A stretch of 64,000 nt of DNA from Lachnospira pectinoschiza (GTDB lineage: Bacteria > Bacillota > Clostridia > Lachnospirales > Lachnospiraceae), in assembly GCF_020564355.1 (NCBI RefSeq), contig NZ_JAJCRR010000001.1:558001-622000 (forward strand). Reading direction: 5' to 3'. A program made the translations under genes and the position numbers. The notes beneath the pieces were generated by a model. It saw nothing but the letters and a program-made list of their open reading frames with translations, searched no databases and was not told the origin of the DNA. Within the stretch, counting starts at the first letter, position 1, and each line of letters opens with the position of its first letter. Below are positions 1 through 9,254 of the stretch, one piece after another.

Positions 1-2
1 CA

Positions 3-1892
3 TTAGCCATGCCGCGGACGAAGGGAAAGGAACTGCGCGGTGATGAAAACAGACAAAAAGACAGTAACGGTTCTGCATATTTGTTAAGCCCAAAGGATAT
101 GTGCGGTCTGCCGGTTCTGCCGGATATTATAGAGGCAGGCGTTTATTCCTTGAAAATTGAAGGCAGAATGAAAAATGTCAATTATGCGGCAGGCGTAACC
201 GGCATTTACAGAAAATATGTTGACCGTTATCTGGAATATGGCAGAGAAGGGTTTAAGGTCGAAGATTCGGATATTAATGATTTGATGGACTTGTACAACC
301 GCGGTGCGTTTACAACCGGATATTATAACAATACAAAAGGACGGGAAATGATTTCATTAAAGCGCCCGAATCATATGGGAACAAAGGCATTAAAGGTTCT
401 TAAAAATGAAGGCGGCAGGGTATTGTTTGAAGCACTGGAACAAATTTATCCGCAGGATGTTTTTGAAATTGATAAGGAAAACAGCTTTTCAAGCGGCAGT
501 GCATATGCAAAGGGAAGCCGCTTTACCGTAAATCTGCCGAAAAAGTACCGGCTTGAAAAGGGCAGGGTGCTTTATCGTATGAAAAACGGTGAACTGACCC
601 GGTTTGTGGAAAAGCAGTATGTAGGGCAGACGCTGAAAAAGAAAATTGATGTCCATCTGACGGCAGCTTGTGACAGACCGCTGGAACTGACCTTTACAGA
701 TACAAGCACCGGAGCAGCGGTAACACAGACCGGTGCAGAGGCACAGGCGGCACAGAAACAGCCGGCAAAAAAAGAACGGCTGGCAGAGATAGTGACGGCA
801 CTTGGCGATACGCCGTTTGCAGCTGAAACGGTAAAGGTAGACTTACAGGGAGAATTATTTGTTCCCGTATCGGCATTGAAAGAATTAAAAAGAAACTGCG
901 CACAGGCATTGGAAAAGAAAATTTTAGGGCAGTATTACCGTGAATTGCCAAAAGGCGCAGTAGAAGACCGTATTGCCATGTCACAGGACACACAAGTATA
1001 CATGGACACAAAAGACGCATCTGTTGCAGGCAGTGTAGAAAATATGCAGATTCAGGCGGCACAACAGTCACAGACACGCCCGGTAACGGTGCTTGTAACA
1101 ACGTTAAGGCAGGCGGAAAGTGTCTATCCGATGGCAGATATCACCGACATTTATTTCGATTTCAGACTGTTTATCCGTGAAAAGGACAGCCGGATGATGG
1201 CAGAAGCTGTAGGAAAGTGTAAGGCGGCACAGAAAAATCCGGTGCTTGCACTGCCACACATTTTACGCGGAAAAGACAGTCAAAAGGGCAGACAGCTGAT
1301 GGAAAACTGGCTTGCTGCCGGAGCGGATACTTTTCTTGTGCGTAGTCTGGAACAGCTCGGACTGTTAAAAGAACTAAGCCGGTCAGCCGTTATCCGCGTG
1401 ATTACCGATGCGAATCTGTATACATGGAATACGCGGGCGGAGCAGTTCCTATTAAAAACAACAGGAACACAAAAAAACTTGCGGATTATCCGCACGACCA
1501 TGCCGCTTGAATTAACAGCGCAGGAACTGGCACAGACCAAAAATGCGGTACTGCCGCGTGAACTGATTGTATACACACATCTGCCGTTAATGGTTTCTGA
1601 ACAGTGTGTGAAAAAAACACTCGGAAAATGTGACGGCGCAAATGGCAGAATGACAATGACAGGATACCGGCAGCAATATCAGGTGCAAAGTGTATGTGAT
1701 TTGTGTTATAGTATTCTGTATGACGATACCGTATTGGATATCTCAAAACCGGAAACGCTGATTGACAAAGCAGCGCCGGACAGTATACGGTATGAGTTTA
1801 TAGAGGAAACGGCAGAGCCGGATAAAGTTTTAACAGGAAGACAAAACTGCGAAAAGACAGGCAGAGGACATTTTGAGCTGGGGGTTGAGTAA
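3..1892 (+). CDS. U32 peptidase family protein, 3' part (5' end outside window)
   Basis: The open frame runs in from the left edge, so the ATG at position 9 is internal. The first residues (YLLSPKDMCGL, then SLKIEGRMKN) match the second half of the U32 catalytic-type barrel, after its usual cysteine segment, which must lie upstream. A charged region at about 600-950 resembles the DUF3656 insert found in RlhA/YdcP-type U32 proteins, which hydroxylate 23S rRNA in E. coli. The C-terminal third looks like a second U32-like barrel with its own cysteines (SEQC, GKC and VCDLC motifs at about 1595-1705), suggesting another iron-sulfur site. The stop overlaps the ATG of the FtsW-like gene. The family call is firm; the rRNA role is inferred from relatives. 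Confidence 0.85.
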   Translation, partial: LAMPRTKGKELRGDENRQKDSNGSAYLLSPKDMCGLPVLPDIIEAGVYSLKIEGRMKNVNYAAGVTGIYRKYVDRYLEYGREGFKVEDSDINDLMDLYNRGAFTTGYYNNTKGREMISLKRPNHMGTKALKVLKNEGGRVLFEALEQIYPQDVFEIDKENSFSSGSAYAKGSRFTVNLPKKYRLEKGRVLYRMKNGELTRFVEKQYVGQTLKKKIDVHLTAACDRPLELTFTDTSTGAAVTQTGAEAQAAQKQPAKKERLAEIVTALGDTPFAAETVKVDLQGELFVPVSALKELKRNCAQALEKKILGQYYRELPKGAVEDRIAMSQDTQVYMDTKDASVAGSVENMQIQAAQQSQTRPVTVLVTTLRQAESVYPMADITDIYFDFRLFIREKDSRMMAEAVGKCKAAQKNPVLALPHILRGKDSQKGRQLMENWLAAGADTFLVRSLEQLGLLKELSRSAVIRVITDANLYTWNTRAEQFLLKTTGTQKNLRIIRTTMPLELTAQELAQTKNAVLPRELIVYTHLPLMVSEQCVKKTLGKCDGANGRMTMTGYRQQYQVQSVCDLCYSILYDDTVLDISKPETLIDKAAPDSIRYEFIEETAEPDKVLTGRQNCEKTGRGHFELGVE

Positions 1893-3277
1893 TGCAGCAG
1901 ATTTTTATTGAACTTTCAAAATATATATTTGCGTTTTTGATTGCATTTTATACACTGGCATCTTATCAGGGTGCGGTCATGCAGAATGAACAGAAAAGAG
2001 GAAAAATATATTTTACGCAGAATGTATTAATGTTTATTATTCATCTGCTTGGATATCTGATTTTATACATTTTAAATGATGAGGATATGAAATATATCAT
2101 GCTGTATTTTGTGCAGTTTATTTATTTGTTTGTTGTGGTGATGATATACGATGTGCTGTATCCGAAGGCATCAAGACTGCTGGTGAATAATATGTGCATG
2201 CTGATGGCAATCGGATTTGTTATGATTGCAAGACTGGATTTTGATAAATGCATCAAGCAGTTTGCAATTGCGGCAACTGGAACGATTCTGACATTCTTTA
2301 TTCCGTGGCTGTTAAAAAGAGTACGCAGTTTCAGAAATTTCGGCTGGCTTTATGGTATTTCCGGGCTGGTGCTTCTGATACTGGTGCTGTTTAGCGGAAA
2401 AGTATTCGGTGCGAATCTGGTGCTTTCATTAGGACCGGTTTCCGTCCAGCCGGGTGAGTTTGTTAAGATTTTATATGTGCTGTTTGTTGCATCGATGTTT
2501 AATAAGTCCATTACATTTAAGCAGACGGTACTGGTGACGGTGCTGGCGGCGGCACACGTTTTAGTATTGGTTGCTTCAAATGACCTGGGTGCGGCACTGA
2601 TCTTTTTTGTGGTGTATCTGCTGATGCTGTTTACGGCAACCAAAAAGGTCAGCTATCTGTTTGCGGGACTGGGTGCAGGCAGTGTGGCGGCAGTGCTTGC
2701 TTATCATATCTTTTCCCATGTCAAAAACCGCGTAACCATCTGGTTAGATCCGTGGAGTACGATTGATACGACAGGATATCAGATCTGCCAGTCCTTATTT
2801 GCCATTGGTATGGGTTCATGGTTTGGATACGGACTGGGACAGGGAATGCCGGATAAGATTCCGGTTGCTGAAAAAGACTTTATGTTTTCGGCATTGACGG
2901 AAGAGTTTGGTATTATCTTTACGGTAGCACTTCTTTTGATTTGCTTAAATAATCTTATTCTGATGATGAATATTGCATCACGCTGTAAGACACTCTTTTA
3001 CAGACTGGTAGCTGTCGGACTTGGCGTTACATACGGTTTTCAGGTATTTTTAACAGTCGGCGGTGCGATTAAAATGATTCCGATGACGGGAGTAACCCTT
3101 CCGTTTGTCAGCTATGGCGGCAGTTCCATCATCAGCTCATTGGTGATGTTTGCACTGATTAACGGCATGTACAACATGCGACAGGACGAAGGCGAGGCAG
3201 AACATGGAAAAGGAAAAACAGAAAAAAAGAAAATCAAAGAAAAGGGAAACGGATATTCTGGAGACGAAGAAGAATAG
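1892..3277 (+). CDS. FtsW/RodA/SpoVE family peptidoglycan polymerase
   Basis: This 461-residue polytopic membrane protein belongs to the SEDS family, which polymerises lipid II glycan strands at the septum or side wall. The family signature PFVSYGGSS is present near residue 405, as are the conserved NDLGAALIFF and GYGLGQG segments. An N-terminal block of extra hydrophobic helices makes it longer than FtsW of E. coli. It starts on the stop of the U32 gene (TAATG) and overlaps the transpeptidase gene by 74 bases, the usual SEDS-PBP pairing. Whether it acts in division, elongation or spore cortex synthesis cannot be told from sequence alone, so no symbol is given. Confidence 0.93.
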   Translation: MQQIFIELSKYIFAFLIAFYTLASYQGAVMQNEQKRGKIYFTQNVLMFIIHLLGYLILYILNDEDMKYIMLYFVQFIYLFVVVMIYDVLYPKASRLLVNNMCMLMAIGFVMIARLDFDKCIKQFAIAATGTILTFFIPWLLKRVRSFRNFGWLYGISGLVLLILVLFSGKVFGANLVLSLGPVSVQPGEFVKILYVLFVASMFNKSITFKQTVLVTVLAAAHVLVLVASNDLGAALIFFVVYLLMLFTATKKVSYLFAGLGAGSVAAVLAYHIFSHVKNRVTIWLDPWSTIDTTGYQICQSLFAIGMGSWFGYGLGQGMPDKIPVAEKDFMFSALTEEFGIIFTVALLLICLNNLILMMNIASRCKTLFYRLVAVGLGVTYGFQVFLTVGGAIKMIPMTGVTLPFVSYGGSSIISSLVMFALINGMYNMRQDEGEAEHGKGKTEKKKIKEKGNGYSGDEEE

Positions 3278-4676
3278 CGGACTCAGAAACCGTGAAACCA
3301 ATATTATATCTTTTGTATTTGCGGGACTGTTCCTTTTTATGATGGGCTATCTGGTGTGGTTTAACGTGACAGAAGCCCCGGATATTATTAACAGTCCATA
3401 TAATAAGAGAGTGGATAATCAGGAAACGAAGGTCGTGCGCGGCGATATTCTGGCGGCGGACGGTTCAATTCTTGCAACAACGGAAACGGATGAGGATGGC
3501 AATGAAACCAGAAGCTATCCGTTTGGAAAAGTCTTCTGCCATGTAGTTGGTTTAAGTTCGGCAAAAAGCGGCATTGAAGGTGAGGAAAACTATCATCTGC
3601 TCTCAGAGGACGGCAATGTGTTAAAACAGCTTGCTAGTGATGCCACCGGACAAAAAGCAATGGGCAATACGAGCGTGACGACACTGGATGTTGATTTACA
3701 GGAAGCTGCTTATAAAGCTATCGGAAGTAACAAGGGTGCGGTGATTGTGATGGAGCCGTCCACAGGTAAGATTTTAGCAATGGTTTCCAAACCGGATTAT
3801 GATCCGAATGATGCATCCACGGATTATTCAGAGTGGCTGACGTACGACAGTGCGGATTCTGTATTGTTAAACCGTGCGACACAGGGCTTATATCCGCCGG
3901 GATCTACCTTTAAGATTATTACGGCACTGGAATATATCCGGGAGTATGATGCGGATTCGTATTCTTATCATTGTACGGGAAGTGCCTATATTCAGGGAGG
4001 AACAAGTATTCCGTGTTTTGATAATAAGGCACATGGCACAGAGAATTTAAAAACGGCATTTGCCAATTCATGTAACTCTGCGTTTTCTACAATTGGTACA
4101 CAGTTAAACCGTTCTGCATTTAAAAATCTGTGCAGCACGCTGATGTTTAATTCCAATCTGCCAATTGGAATTGAGTATAACAGCAGCAGTTTCACGCTGG
4201 ATGATTCCTCAGGAATCAGTGAAGCACAGGAAACAGCAATCGGACAGGGTAAGACTATGATGACACCGATTCACAATCTGATGATTACGGCAGCAATTGC
4301 CAATGACGGTGTGATGATGACACCATATCTGGTGGACCATGTGCAGACGGCAGATAAGATAATTGTAGAGCAGACCACACCGACAGCACTGGCAACGGTT
4401 GCAACGGCAGATGAAGCAGAACAGCTGACACAGTATATGCGTGCAGTTGTGACACAGGGAACAGGCTATGCCTTAAAAAATGCTTCTTACAAAGCTGCCG
4501 GAAAAACCGGTTCGGCGCAGTATGACAGCTCTGACAATGTCCATTCGTGGTTTGTCGGATTTGCCCCGTATGATGATCCGGAAGTTGCTATCTGTGTTAT
4601 TTTAGAGGGCGGCTACACCGGTGTCAGAAATGCATCTTATGTGGCAAAGGAAGTCTTAGACGCGTATTTTAATTAG
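3204..4676 (+). CDS. Penicillin-binding protein, transpeptidase (class B-like)
   Basis: A 490-residue bitopic protein: a lysine-rich cytoplasmic tail, one membrane helix at about 36-54, then an extracytoplasmic transpeptidase domain that cross-links peptidoglycan. The three catalytic motifs are complete: S234-T-F-K237, S289-C-N291 and K434-T-G436. It resembles the short PbpA-type enzymes that partner SEDS proteins, and the overlapping FtsW-like gene upstream supports that pairing. The start lies inside the upstream gene, with a weak GGCGAGG-like ribosome site, so translational coupling is likely. The first residues are highly basic (KEKQKKRKSKKR), which fits a cytoplasmic N-terminus. Confidence 0.93.
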   Translation: MEKEKQKKRKSKKRETDILETKKNSGLRNRETNIISFVFAGLFLFMMGYLVWFNVTEAPDIINSPYNKRVDNQETKVVRGDILAADGSILATTETDEDGNETRSYPFGKVFCHVVGLSSAKSGIEGEENYHLLSEDGNVLKQLASDATGQKAMGNTSVTTLDVDLQEAAYKAIGSNKGAVIVMEPSTGKILAMVSKPDYDPNDASTDYSEWLTYDSADSVLLNRATQGLYPPGSTFKIITALEYIREYDADSYSYHCTGSAYIQGGTSIPCFDNKAHGTENLKTAFANSCNSAFSTIGTQLNRSAFKNLCSTLMFNSNLPIGIEYNSSSFTLDDSSGISEAQETAIGQGKTMMTPIHNLMITAAIANDGVMMTPYLVDHVQTADKIIVEQTTPTALATVATADEAEQLTQYMRAVVTQGTGYALKNASYKAAGKTGSAQYDSSDNVHSWFVGFAPYDDPEVAICVILEGGYTGVRNASYVAKEVLDAYFN

Positions 4677-4700
4677 AAATACAAATGACAGGATTTGCGG

Positions 4701-4729
4701 TTGCTATTGTCTGCCTGCAATGTTATAAT
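4701..4729 (+). promoter_or_regulatory. Predicted sigma-A promoter for the NUDIX gene
   Basis: TTGCTA (4701-4706) and TATAAT (4724-4729) are separated by 17 bases, between the transpeptidase stop and the NUDIX start. Confidence 0.6.
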
Positions 4730-4772
4730 GAAAGTAATTGAGAACACACCCATATGTACAGGAGGAATTGCA

Positions 4773-5207
4773 ATGAAAGAAGCAACAAGCTGTGGTGGTG
4801 TGGTGATATTTAGAGGCAAAATACTTGTTTTATACAAGAATTACAGAAATAAGTATAAAGGCTGGGTGCTTCCCAAAGGGACGGTTGAGCCGGGAGAGGC
4901 ACATGAAGATACCGCCATCCGGGAAGTCAGAGAAGAAAGCGGCGCCAATGTCAGAATCAGGGCGTACCTTGCAGATACCGGATATACATTTAATGTTTCT
5001 GATGATGTGGTCAATAAAACAGTACACTGGTATCTGTGCGAGGCAGACAGCTATGATACCAAACCGCAGCGGGAAGAATTTTTTGAAGATGCGGGATTTT
5101 ATAAATTTCATGAAGCGTATCATTTGTTAAAGTTTCCGAATGAAAAACAGATTTTAGAAAAGGCTTATGGAAAGTATATACAGATGAGAAAAGAAAAAAT
5201 ATGGTAA
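4773..5207 (+). CDS. NUDIX hydrolase
   Basis: A 144-residue single-domain NUDIX protein that would hydrolyse a nucleoside diphosphate linked to another moiety. The NUDIX box is intact (GTVEPGEAHEDTAIREVREE, then SG). The longer reading frame begins at 4695, but ATG 4773 follows a textbook AGGAGG and is preceded by its own promoter, so it is chosen. The short length and the LPKGTVEPGE context resemble MutT/Ap4A-type enzymes, but the substrate is not decided. A lytic transglycosylase follows 13 bases downstream. Confidence 0.9.
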   Translation: MKEATSCGGVVIFRGKILVLYKNYRNKYKGWVLPKGTVEPGEAHEDTAIREVREESGANVRIRAYLADTGYTFNVSDDVVNKTVHWYLCEADSYDTKPQREEFFEDAGFYKFHEAYHLLKFPNEKQILEKAYGKYIQMRKEKIW

Positions 5208-5220
5208 TGGGAGAAAAAAC

Positions 5221-5958
5221 ATGAGTACAGTCAGTCAGATTGGAGCGGCAGAAACGGCAAAATATCTTATGGATATTCCAAGCTGTGTGATACCGCAGGA
5301 TACAGACAGTTTTGATTCGGTATATTCGGATATATCTACAGGTGATGAAGATTTAGATACGATATTTGAAGAAGTTTCAAAAGAATACGGTGTTAATGTG
5401 AATCTGTTAAAGGCAGTGGCACAGGCAGAGTCGGGATTTGATTCACAGGCGGTATCAAGTGCAGGTGCGATGGGTATTATGCAGCTGATGCCGGCAACAG
5501 CAGAATCACTGGGAGTAGAAGACCCGTATGATGCCAGACAGAATATTACGGGCGGTGCCAAGATGCTCGGCTATCTTTTAGCGGATTATAATGGCGATGT
5601 GACACTGGCACTGGCAGCGTATAATGCGGGAAGCGGTGCAGTACGTAAGTACGGCGGTGTTCCTCCGTATTCCGAAACGGAAAATTATATCCGCAAGATT
5701 AATGATATTCTCGGCGGAGCATTGGACAATGATTCTACAACGGTAGACGGCGCAGAGCCGACACCGGTATACGGCACATCACAGGATGAAGAAGAAGTGT
5801 ATTACAGTGCGCCGGTGACACAGCAGTATATGGCGGCTGCGCAGATTCCTGTGGTACAGGCAGGCTATCAGACAGCGGCACAGGCATACGAAGCTGCTTA
5901 CAACAGTGTGATATCTGTAATTTCCGGACAGGATTATTCGGGAATTACACAGATTTAA
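5221..5958 (+). CDS. Lytic transglycosylase (SLT domain)
   Basis: A 245-residue protein whose residues about 52-160 form a soluble-lytic-transglycosylase fold: catalytic E70 in AQAESGFD, then AMGIMQLMPAT and LALAAYNAGSGAVRKYGG. Such enzymes cleave the MurNAc-GlcNAc bond to make 1,6-anhydro ends. There is no signal peptide or membrane helix, so export is unexplained; close clostridial relatives also lack one. The C-terminal 80 residues are low-complexity, rich in Ala, Tyr and Gln. It is probably cotranscribed with the NUDIX gene. Confidence 0.88.
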   Translation: MSTVSQIGAAETAKYLMDIPSCVIPQDTDSFDSVYSDISTGDEDLDTIFEEVSKEYGVNVNLLKAVAQAESGFDSQAVSSAGAMGIMQLMPATAESLGVEDPYDARQNITGGAKMLGYLLADYNGDVTLALAAYNAGSGAVRKYGGVPPYSETENYIRKINDILGGALDNDSTTVDGAEPTPVYGTSQDEEEVYYSAPVTQQYMAAAQIPVVQAGYQTAAQAYEAAYNSVISVISGQDYSGITQI

Positions 5959-5997
5959 TCACGTTTATTATATGGAAAGAAAATAGAGGTGCAAGAG

Positions 5998-6321
5998 ATG
6001 AAAAGAGGAAGAATAAAGGTAACACTGTACAACCGTACATTAAAAGAGATTGATATGAGTGATTTTTCATATATTTCAGAAGACATTTTTTCAAACAGAA
6101 GTGATGTTGTTAAGATTGAACTGCCGGAAGGCGTTAAGAAAATCGGCAACAATGCATTTGAAAACTGCAACAATCTGGAAGAAGTGATTTTCCCGGATTC
6201 ACTGGAAGAAATCGGACAGGAAGCATTTATTAACTGCGTGAATTTAAAAAGTGCGGTATATAAAAAGGGTGTGAAGGTAGACCCAACTTCCTTTAAAGGA
6301 TGTATCCAGTTGGAAAGATAA
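5998..6321 (+). CDS. Small leucine-rich-repeat (BspA-like) protein
   Basis: A 107-residue protein with about three repeats of the BspA/LRR_5 type (IELPEGVKKIGNNAFENC, then EEVIFPDSLEEIGQEAF). No signal peptide is visible, so unlike surface BspA proteins it may be intracellular. A GTG start three codons upstream (5989) is possible, but ATG 5998 has GAGGTG at a better distance. The gene is followed by a strong terminator. Function is unknown; the repeats suggest protein binding. Confidence 0.75.
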   Translation: MKRGRIKVTLYNRTLKEIDMSDFSYISEDIFSNRSDVVKIELPEGVKKIGNNAFENCNNLEEVIFPDSLEEIGQEAFINCVNLKSAVYKKGVKVDPTSFKGCIQLER

Positions 6322-6334
6322 GTACATAAGACAA

Positions 6335-6362
6335 GGCTGCGGCATTTGCCGCAGTCTTTTTT
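6335..6362 (+). terminator. Intrinsic terminator after the LRR gene
   Basis: The perfect inverted repeat CTGCGGCA/TGCCGCAG (6337-6354) is followed by TCTTTTTTCG. Confidence 0.85.
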
Positions 6363-6410
6363 CGTTATCGGGAATTTGCGGATTCTTTAGTAAATTAAAG
6401 TGCTTTTTAT

Positions 6411-6439
6411 TTGACAAATGCGTTGCGGTAAGATATGAT
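6411..6439 (+). promoter_or_regulatory. lysA promoter
   Basis: TTGACA (6411-6416), a 17-base spacer and TATGAT (6434-6439). It starts a leader of about 110 bases ahead of lysA. Confidence 0.8.
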
Positions 6440-6471
6440 TTTTAGATAGTGGGATACGTATATAGTAATGT

Positions 6472-6490
6472 CGGGGTTTTAAATTCCCCG
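6472..6490 (+). promoter_or_regulatory. Hairpin in the lysA leader
   Basis: CGGGG and CCCCG flank a nine-base AT-rich loop inside the leader. The surrounding bases (ATGTCGGGG, then GTACGCTTCGCAT) resemble parts of the DAHP synthase leader at 47890-47960. No lysine-riboswitch core is visible. Confidence 0.45.
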
Positions 6491-6556
6491 GTTATGGTAC
6501 GCTTCGCATGTGCAATCAATAAAGCATCAGGAAAATATGCGGAAATGAGGAGAACT

Positions 6557-7837
6557 ATGAGTCAGAAAAAAACATTTGTAACATTAGAACAGTTAAAAGA
6601 AATTAATAAGACTTATCCGACACCATACCATCTGTATGATGAAAAAGGGATTCGTGCAAATGCAGAACGTTTAAAGAAAGCATTTTCATGGAATAAAGGC
6701 TATCGTGAATATTTTGCGGTAAAAGCAACCCCGAATCCGTTCATTTTAAATATTTTAAAGGAATACGGCTGTGGTACGGATTGTTCTTCAATGACAGAAC
6801 TGATGATGAGCCATGCACTCGATTTTAAACCGGAAGAAATTATGTTTTCATCCAACGATACACCGGCAGAAGAATTTGCTTATGCAGCAAAAATTGGTGC
6901 TACGATCAATTTAGATGATATTACACATATTGATTTCTTAGATAAGATTTTAGACGGCAAATTCCCGGAAACCATGAGCTGCCGTTATAATCCGGGCGGA
7001 TATTTCAAACTCGGAACATCAATTATGGACAATCCGGGCGATGCAAAATACGGTATGACACATGACCAGATTATCGAAGCATTTAAGATTTTAAAGTCAA
7101 AGGGCGTAAAGCACTTTGGTATTCATTCTTTCCTTGCAAGCAATACAGTTTCTAACGAGTATTATCCTGCACTGGCAAAGATTTTATTTGAACTGGCAGT
7201 TGAATTAAAGGAAAAGACCGGCGTAGATATCCGGTTTATCAACCTTTCAGGCGGTATCGGCATTGCATACAAGCCGGATCAGGAAGAGAATGATATTGCT
7301 GTTATCGGTGAAGGCGTTCACAAGGTTTATGATGAAGTGTTGACACCAAATGGCATGGGCGATGTTGCAATTTATACGGAACTCGGACGTTTCATGCTTG
7401 CACCTTACGGCTGCCTTGTTACAAAAGCAATTCATGAAAAGCATACACACAAGGAATACATCGGTGTCGATGCGTGTGCGGTAAACCTTATGCGTCCGGC
7501 AATGTACGGTGCATACCATCATATTACGGTAGCGGGAAAAGAAGATGCACCTTGCGACCATGTATACGATATTACAGGTTCTCTTTGTGAAAATAATGAC
7601 AAATTTGCAATTGACAGAAAGCTGCCAAAGATTGACATGGGTGATTATCTGATTATTCATGATACAGGCGCACATGGCTTTTCAATGGGATACAATTACA
7701 ACGGAAAGCTGCGTTCATCAGAACTGTTATTAAAGGAAGATGGCAGTGTGGAAATGATCCGCCGTGCAGAAACACCAAAGGATTATTTTGCAACATTTGA
7801 TTTTTGTAATATCCTCGATAAGCTGAATTTAAAATAA
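6557..7837 (+). CDS. lysA: Diaminopimelate decarboxylase
   Basis: A fold-type III PLP enzyme of 426 residues that decarboxylates meso-diaminopimelate to lysine. The Schiff-base lysine is K56 in EYFAVKATPNP. Glycine-rich phosphate binding (NLSGGIG) and the C-terminal CENNDKFA and HDTGAHGFSMGYNYNG segments match LysA, where the usual motif is CESGD. The frame opens at 6449, but ATG 6557 follows GAGGAG at the right distance and matches the usual LysA N-terminus. It stands alone under its own promoter, before an unrelated pair. A related carboxynorspermidine decarboxylase is less likely, given the GAxGFSM motif. Confidence 0.88.
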   Translation: MSQKKTFVTLEQLKEINKTYPTPYHLYDEKGIRANAERLKKAFSWNKGYREYFAVKATPNPFILNILKEYGCGTDCSSMTELMMSHALDFKPEEIMFSSNDTPAEEFAYAAKIGATINLDDITHIDFLDKILDGKFPETMSCRYNPGGYFKLGTSIMDNPGDAKYGMTHDQIIEAFKILKSKGVKHFGIHSFLASNTVSNEYYPALAKILFELAVELKEKTGVDIRFINLSGGIGIAYKPDQEENDIAVIGEGVHKVYDEVLTPNGMGDVAIYTELGRFMLAPYGCLVTKAIHEKHTHKEYIGVDACAVNLMRPAMYGAYHHITVAGKEDAPCDHVYDITGSLCENNDKFAIDRKLPKIDMGDYLIIHDTGAHGFSMGYNYNGKLRSSELLLKEDGSVEMIRRAETPKDYFATFDFCNILDKLNLK

Positions 7838-7861
7838 GCCGAAGGAGAAATAAGGATTACT

Positions 7862-9247
7862 ATGAAAGACTTATATTATGTTGCGCAGGAGATTTCAAAG
7901 CAGAAGAATTTAAAAGGAAATCTTTTAAAATATGCAACAGGGATGGCTTCTATGTATACAGGACTTGCATACATGAAGCTGTCCATGAATTATTATACCG
8001 TTTATGATATGCGTCAGGAAAATGCGACAGTCAATCCGGTATTTGAAGAACTGCTTGCTACGACAAACGGTGTGATTGACAAGCTGCTTTCCGGACAGGC
8101 AGAAGATGTGACAGAAGTTGAAACAGTCAGAAACCGTCTGATTGAAACCATGGAGGTTGTAACACAGTATGTAGACTGCCTGCGGATTTATGAATATGTA
8201 TTAAACCGCGTGGAACACCGTTTCAGTGGTCAGGTGGCAGATGAAGAATATTACGGGATGTATCTGACCAATGATTTGATGCATTATATTCTTGCAGATA
8301 AAGATAATGTTGTCATTAACAGTAAGATTTCAGAAGTTGTGGGACAGCTGCCGATGCGTCTTTCACGGAACAAGTTCTTTGAATATTTAAGAGAAGCATT
8401 TACGTTATACCACGGCGCACAGAAAGGCACAATCGATGATTTTGCCTATGCACTGCGCACAACGGCGATGTTACAGGAAGTCAAGGGCTTTGAAACACTT
8501 TTTCCTGAAGTGTATGACAGTTACAGAACGCTTGCCAATGCAGATTATGCAGAACTGACAGAGGAAGAATATACCCGTCTTAAAAATGTGCTTACAATTG
8601 CTACAGAAAAGATGTTAGACTGCGCGGATTTATTTGTACTGCTTACACAGGTGGTCAATGATTTGTACACCATTATTTTAACAGAAAAGCAGACACTTTC
8701 CGATATCGGGGAAGTGACGGTTGCAAAGCAGATTATTACCGGTGTGCGTCAGGCATTTGACGGAAAAACACTGCTTTCAGATGAAGTTCTCGGCAAGTTT
8801 GAATATTTTGAAGGAAAGCAGGAAAGAATCCTTATGATTCTTTCTAAGAGTGACTTTGCAGTGGAAACGGCACTGGAAAATATGCCAAAGGAATTAGAAG
8901 AAGAAGGATTACAGGACTGCTATGCAGCACTGGCTGATGTGATGAAATTACAGTCCGGCAGTGACTTTGTAAGTCTTATAAAAGACCCGGAAAAGTTAAA
9001 TGTACCGGATAATTCTTACGCAGACGAAACCTGTGAAAACATTATTGCCCAGTTAAAGGAAAGCTTTACGGATATGCCGCAGATTGTAAGACGTGCCGTG
9101 ATGTCGGCAGTACTTTCACAGCTGCCTGTATTTTTTAACAATACTGACGAAATCTGCGAATATATTAATCTGTCGCTGGAGCAGTGCAATGATGCGGCAG
9201 AAAAGATGGCAGTAATTGAAGTAATGAAAATGATAATGCGTGGGTGA
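7862..9247 (+). CDS. Uncharacterised helical protein
   Basis: I do not recognise this 461-residue protein. It looks soluble and almost wholly alpha-helical, acidic, with no signal peptide, membrane helix or enzymatic motif. The pattern of amphipathic stretches suggests a helical-repeat or scaffold fold. It lies 24 bases after lysA and 7 bases before another unknown gene, apparently translationally linked to it, so the two probably work together. A good ribosome site (AAGGAGAAATAAGGAT) precedes the ATG. Codon use resembles the neighbours, arguing for a resident gene. Confidence 0.75.
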   Translation: MKDLYYVAQEISKQKNLKGNLLKYATGMASMYTGLAYMKLSMNYYTVYDMRQENATVNPVFEELLATTNGVIDKLLSGQAEDVTEVETVRNRLIETMEVVTQYVDCLRIYEYVLNRVEHRFSGQVADEEYYGMYLTNDLMHYILADKDNVVINSKISEVVGQLPMRLSRNKFFEYLREAFTLYHGAQKGTIDDFAYALRTTAMLQEVKGFETLFPEVYDSYRTLANADYAELTEEEYTRLKNVLTIATEKMLDCADLFVLLTQVVNDLYTIILTEKQTLSDIGEVTVAKQIITGVRQAFDGKTLLSDEVLGKFEYFEGKQERILMILSKSDFAVETALENMPKELEEEGLQDCYAALADVMKLQSGSDFVSLIKDPEKLNVPDNSYADETCENIIAQLKESFTDMPQIVRRAVMSAVLSQLPVFFNNTDEICEYINLSLEQCNDAAEKMAVIEVMKMIMRG

Positions 9248-9254
9248 TGAGTAA

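Noticed and set aside
6440..6556. Possible lysine riboswitch ahead of lysA
   Set aside because: The leader is only about 110 bases, with one clear hairpin. It is too short for the L-box fold, and its conserved core is not seen.
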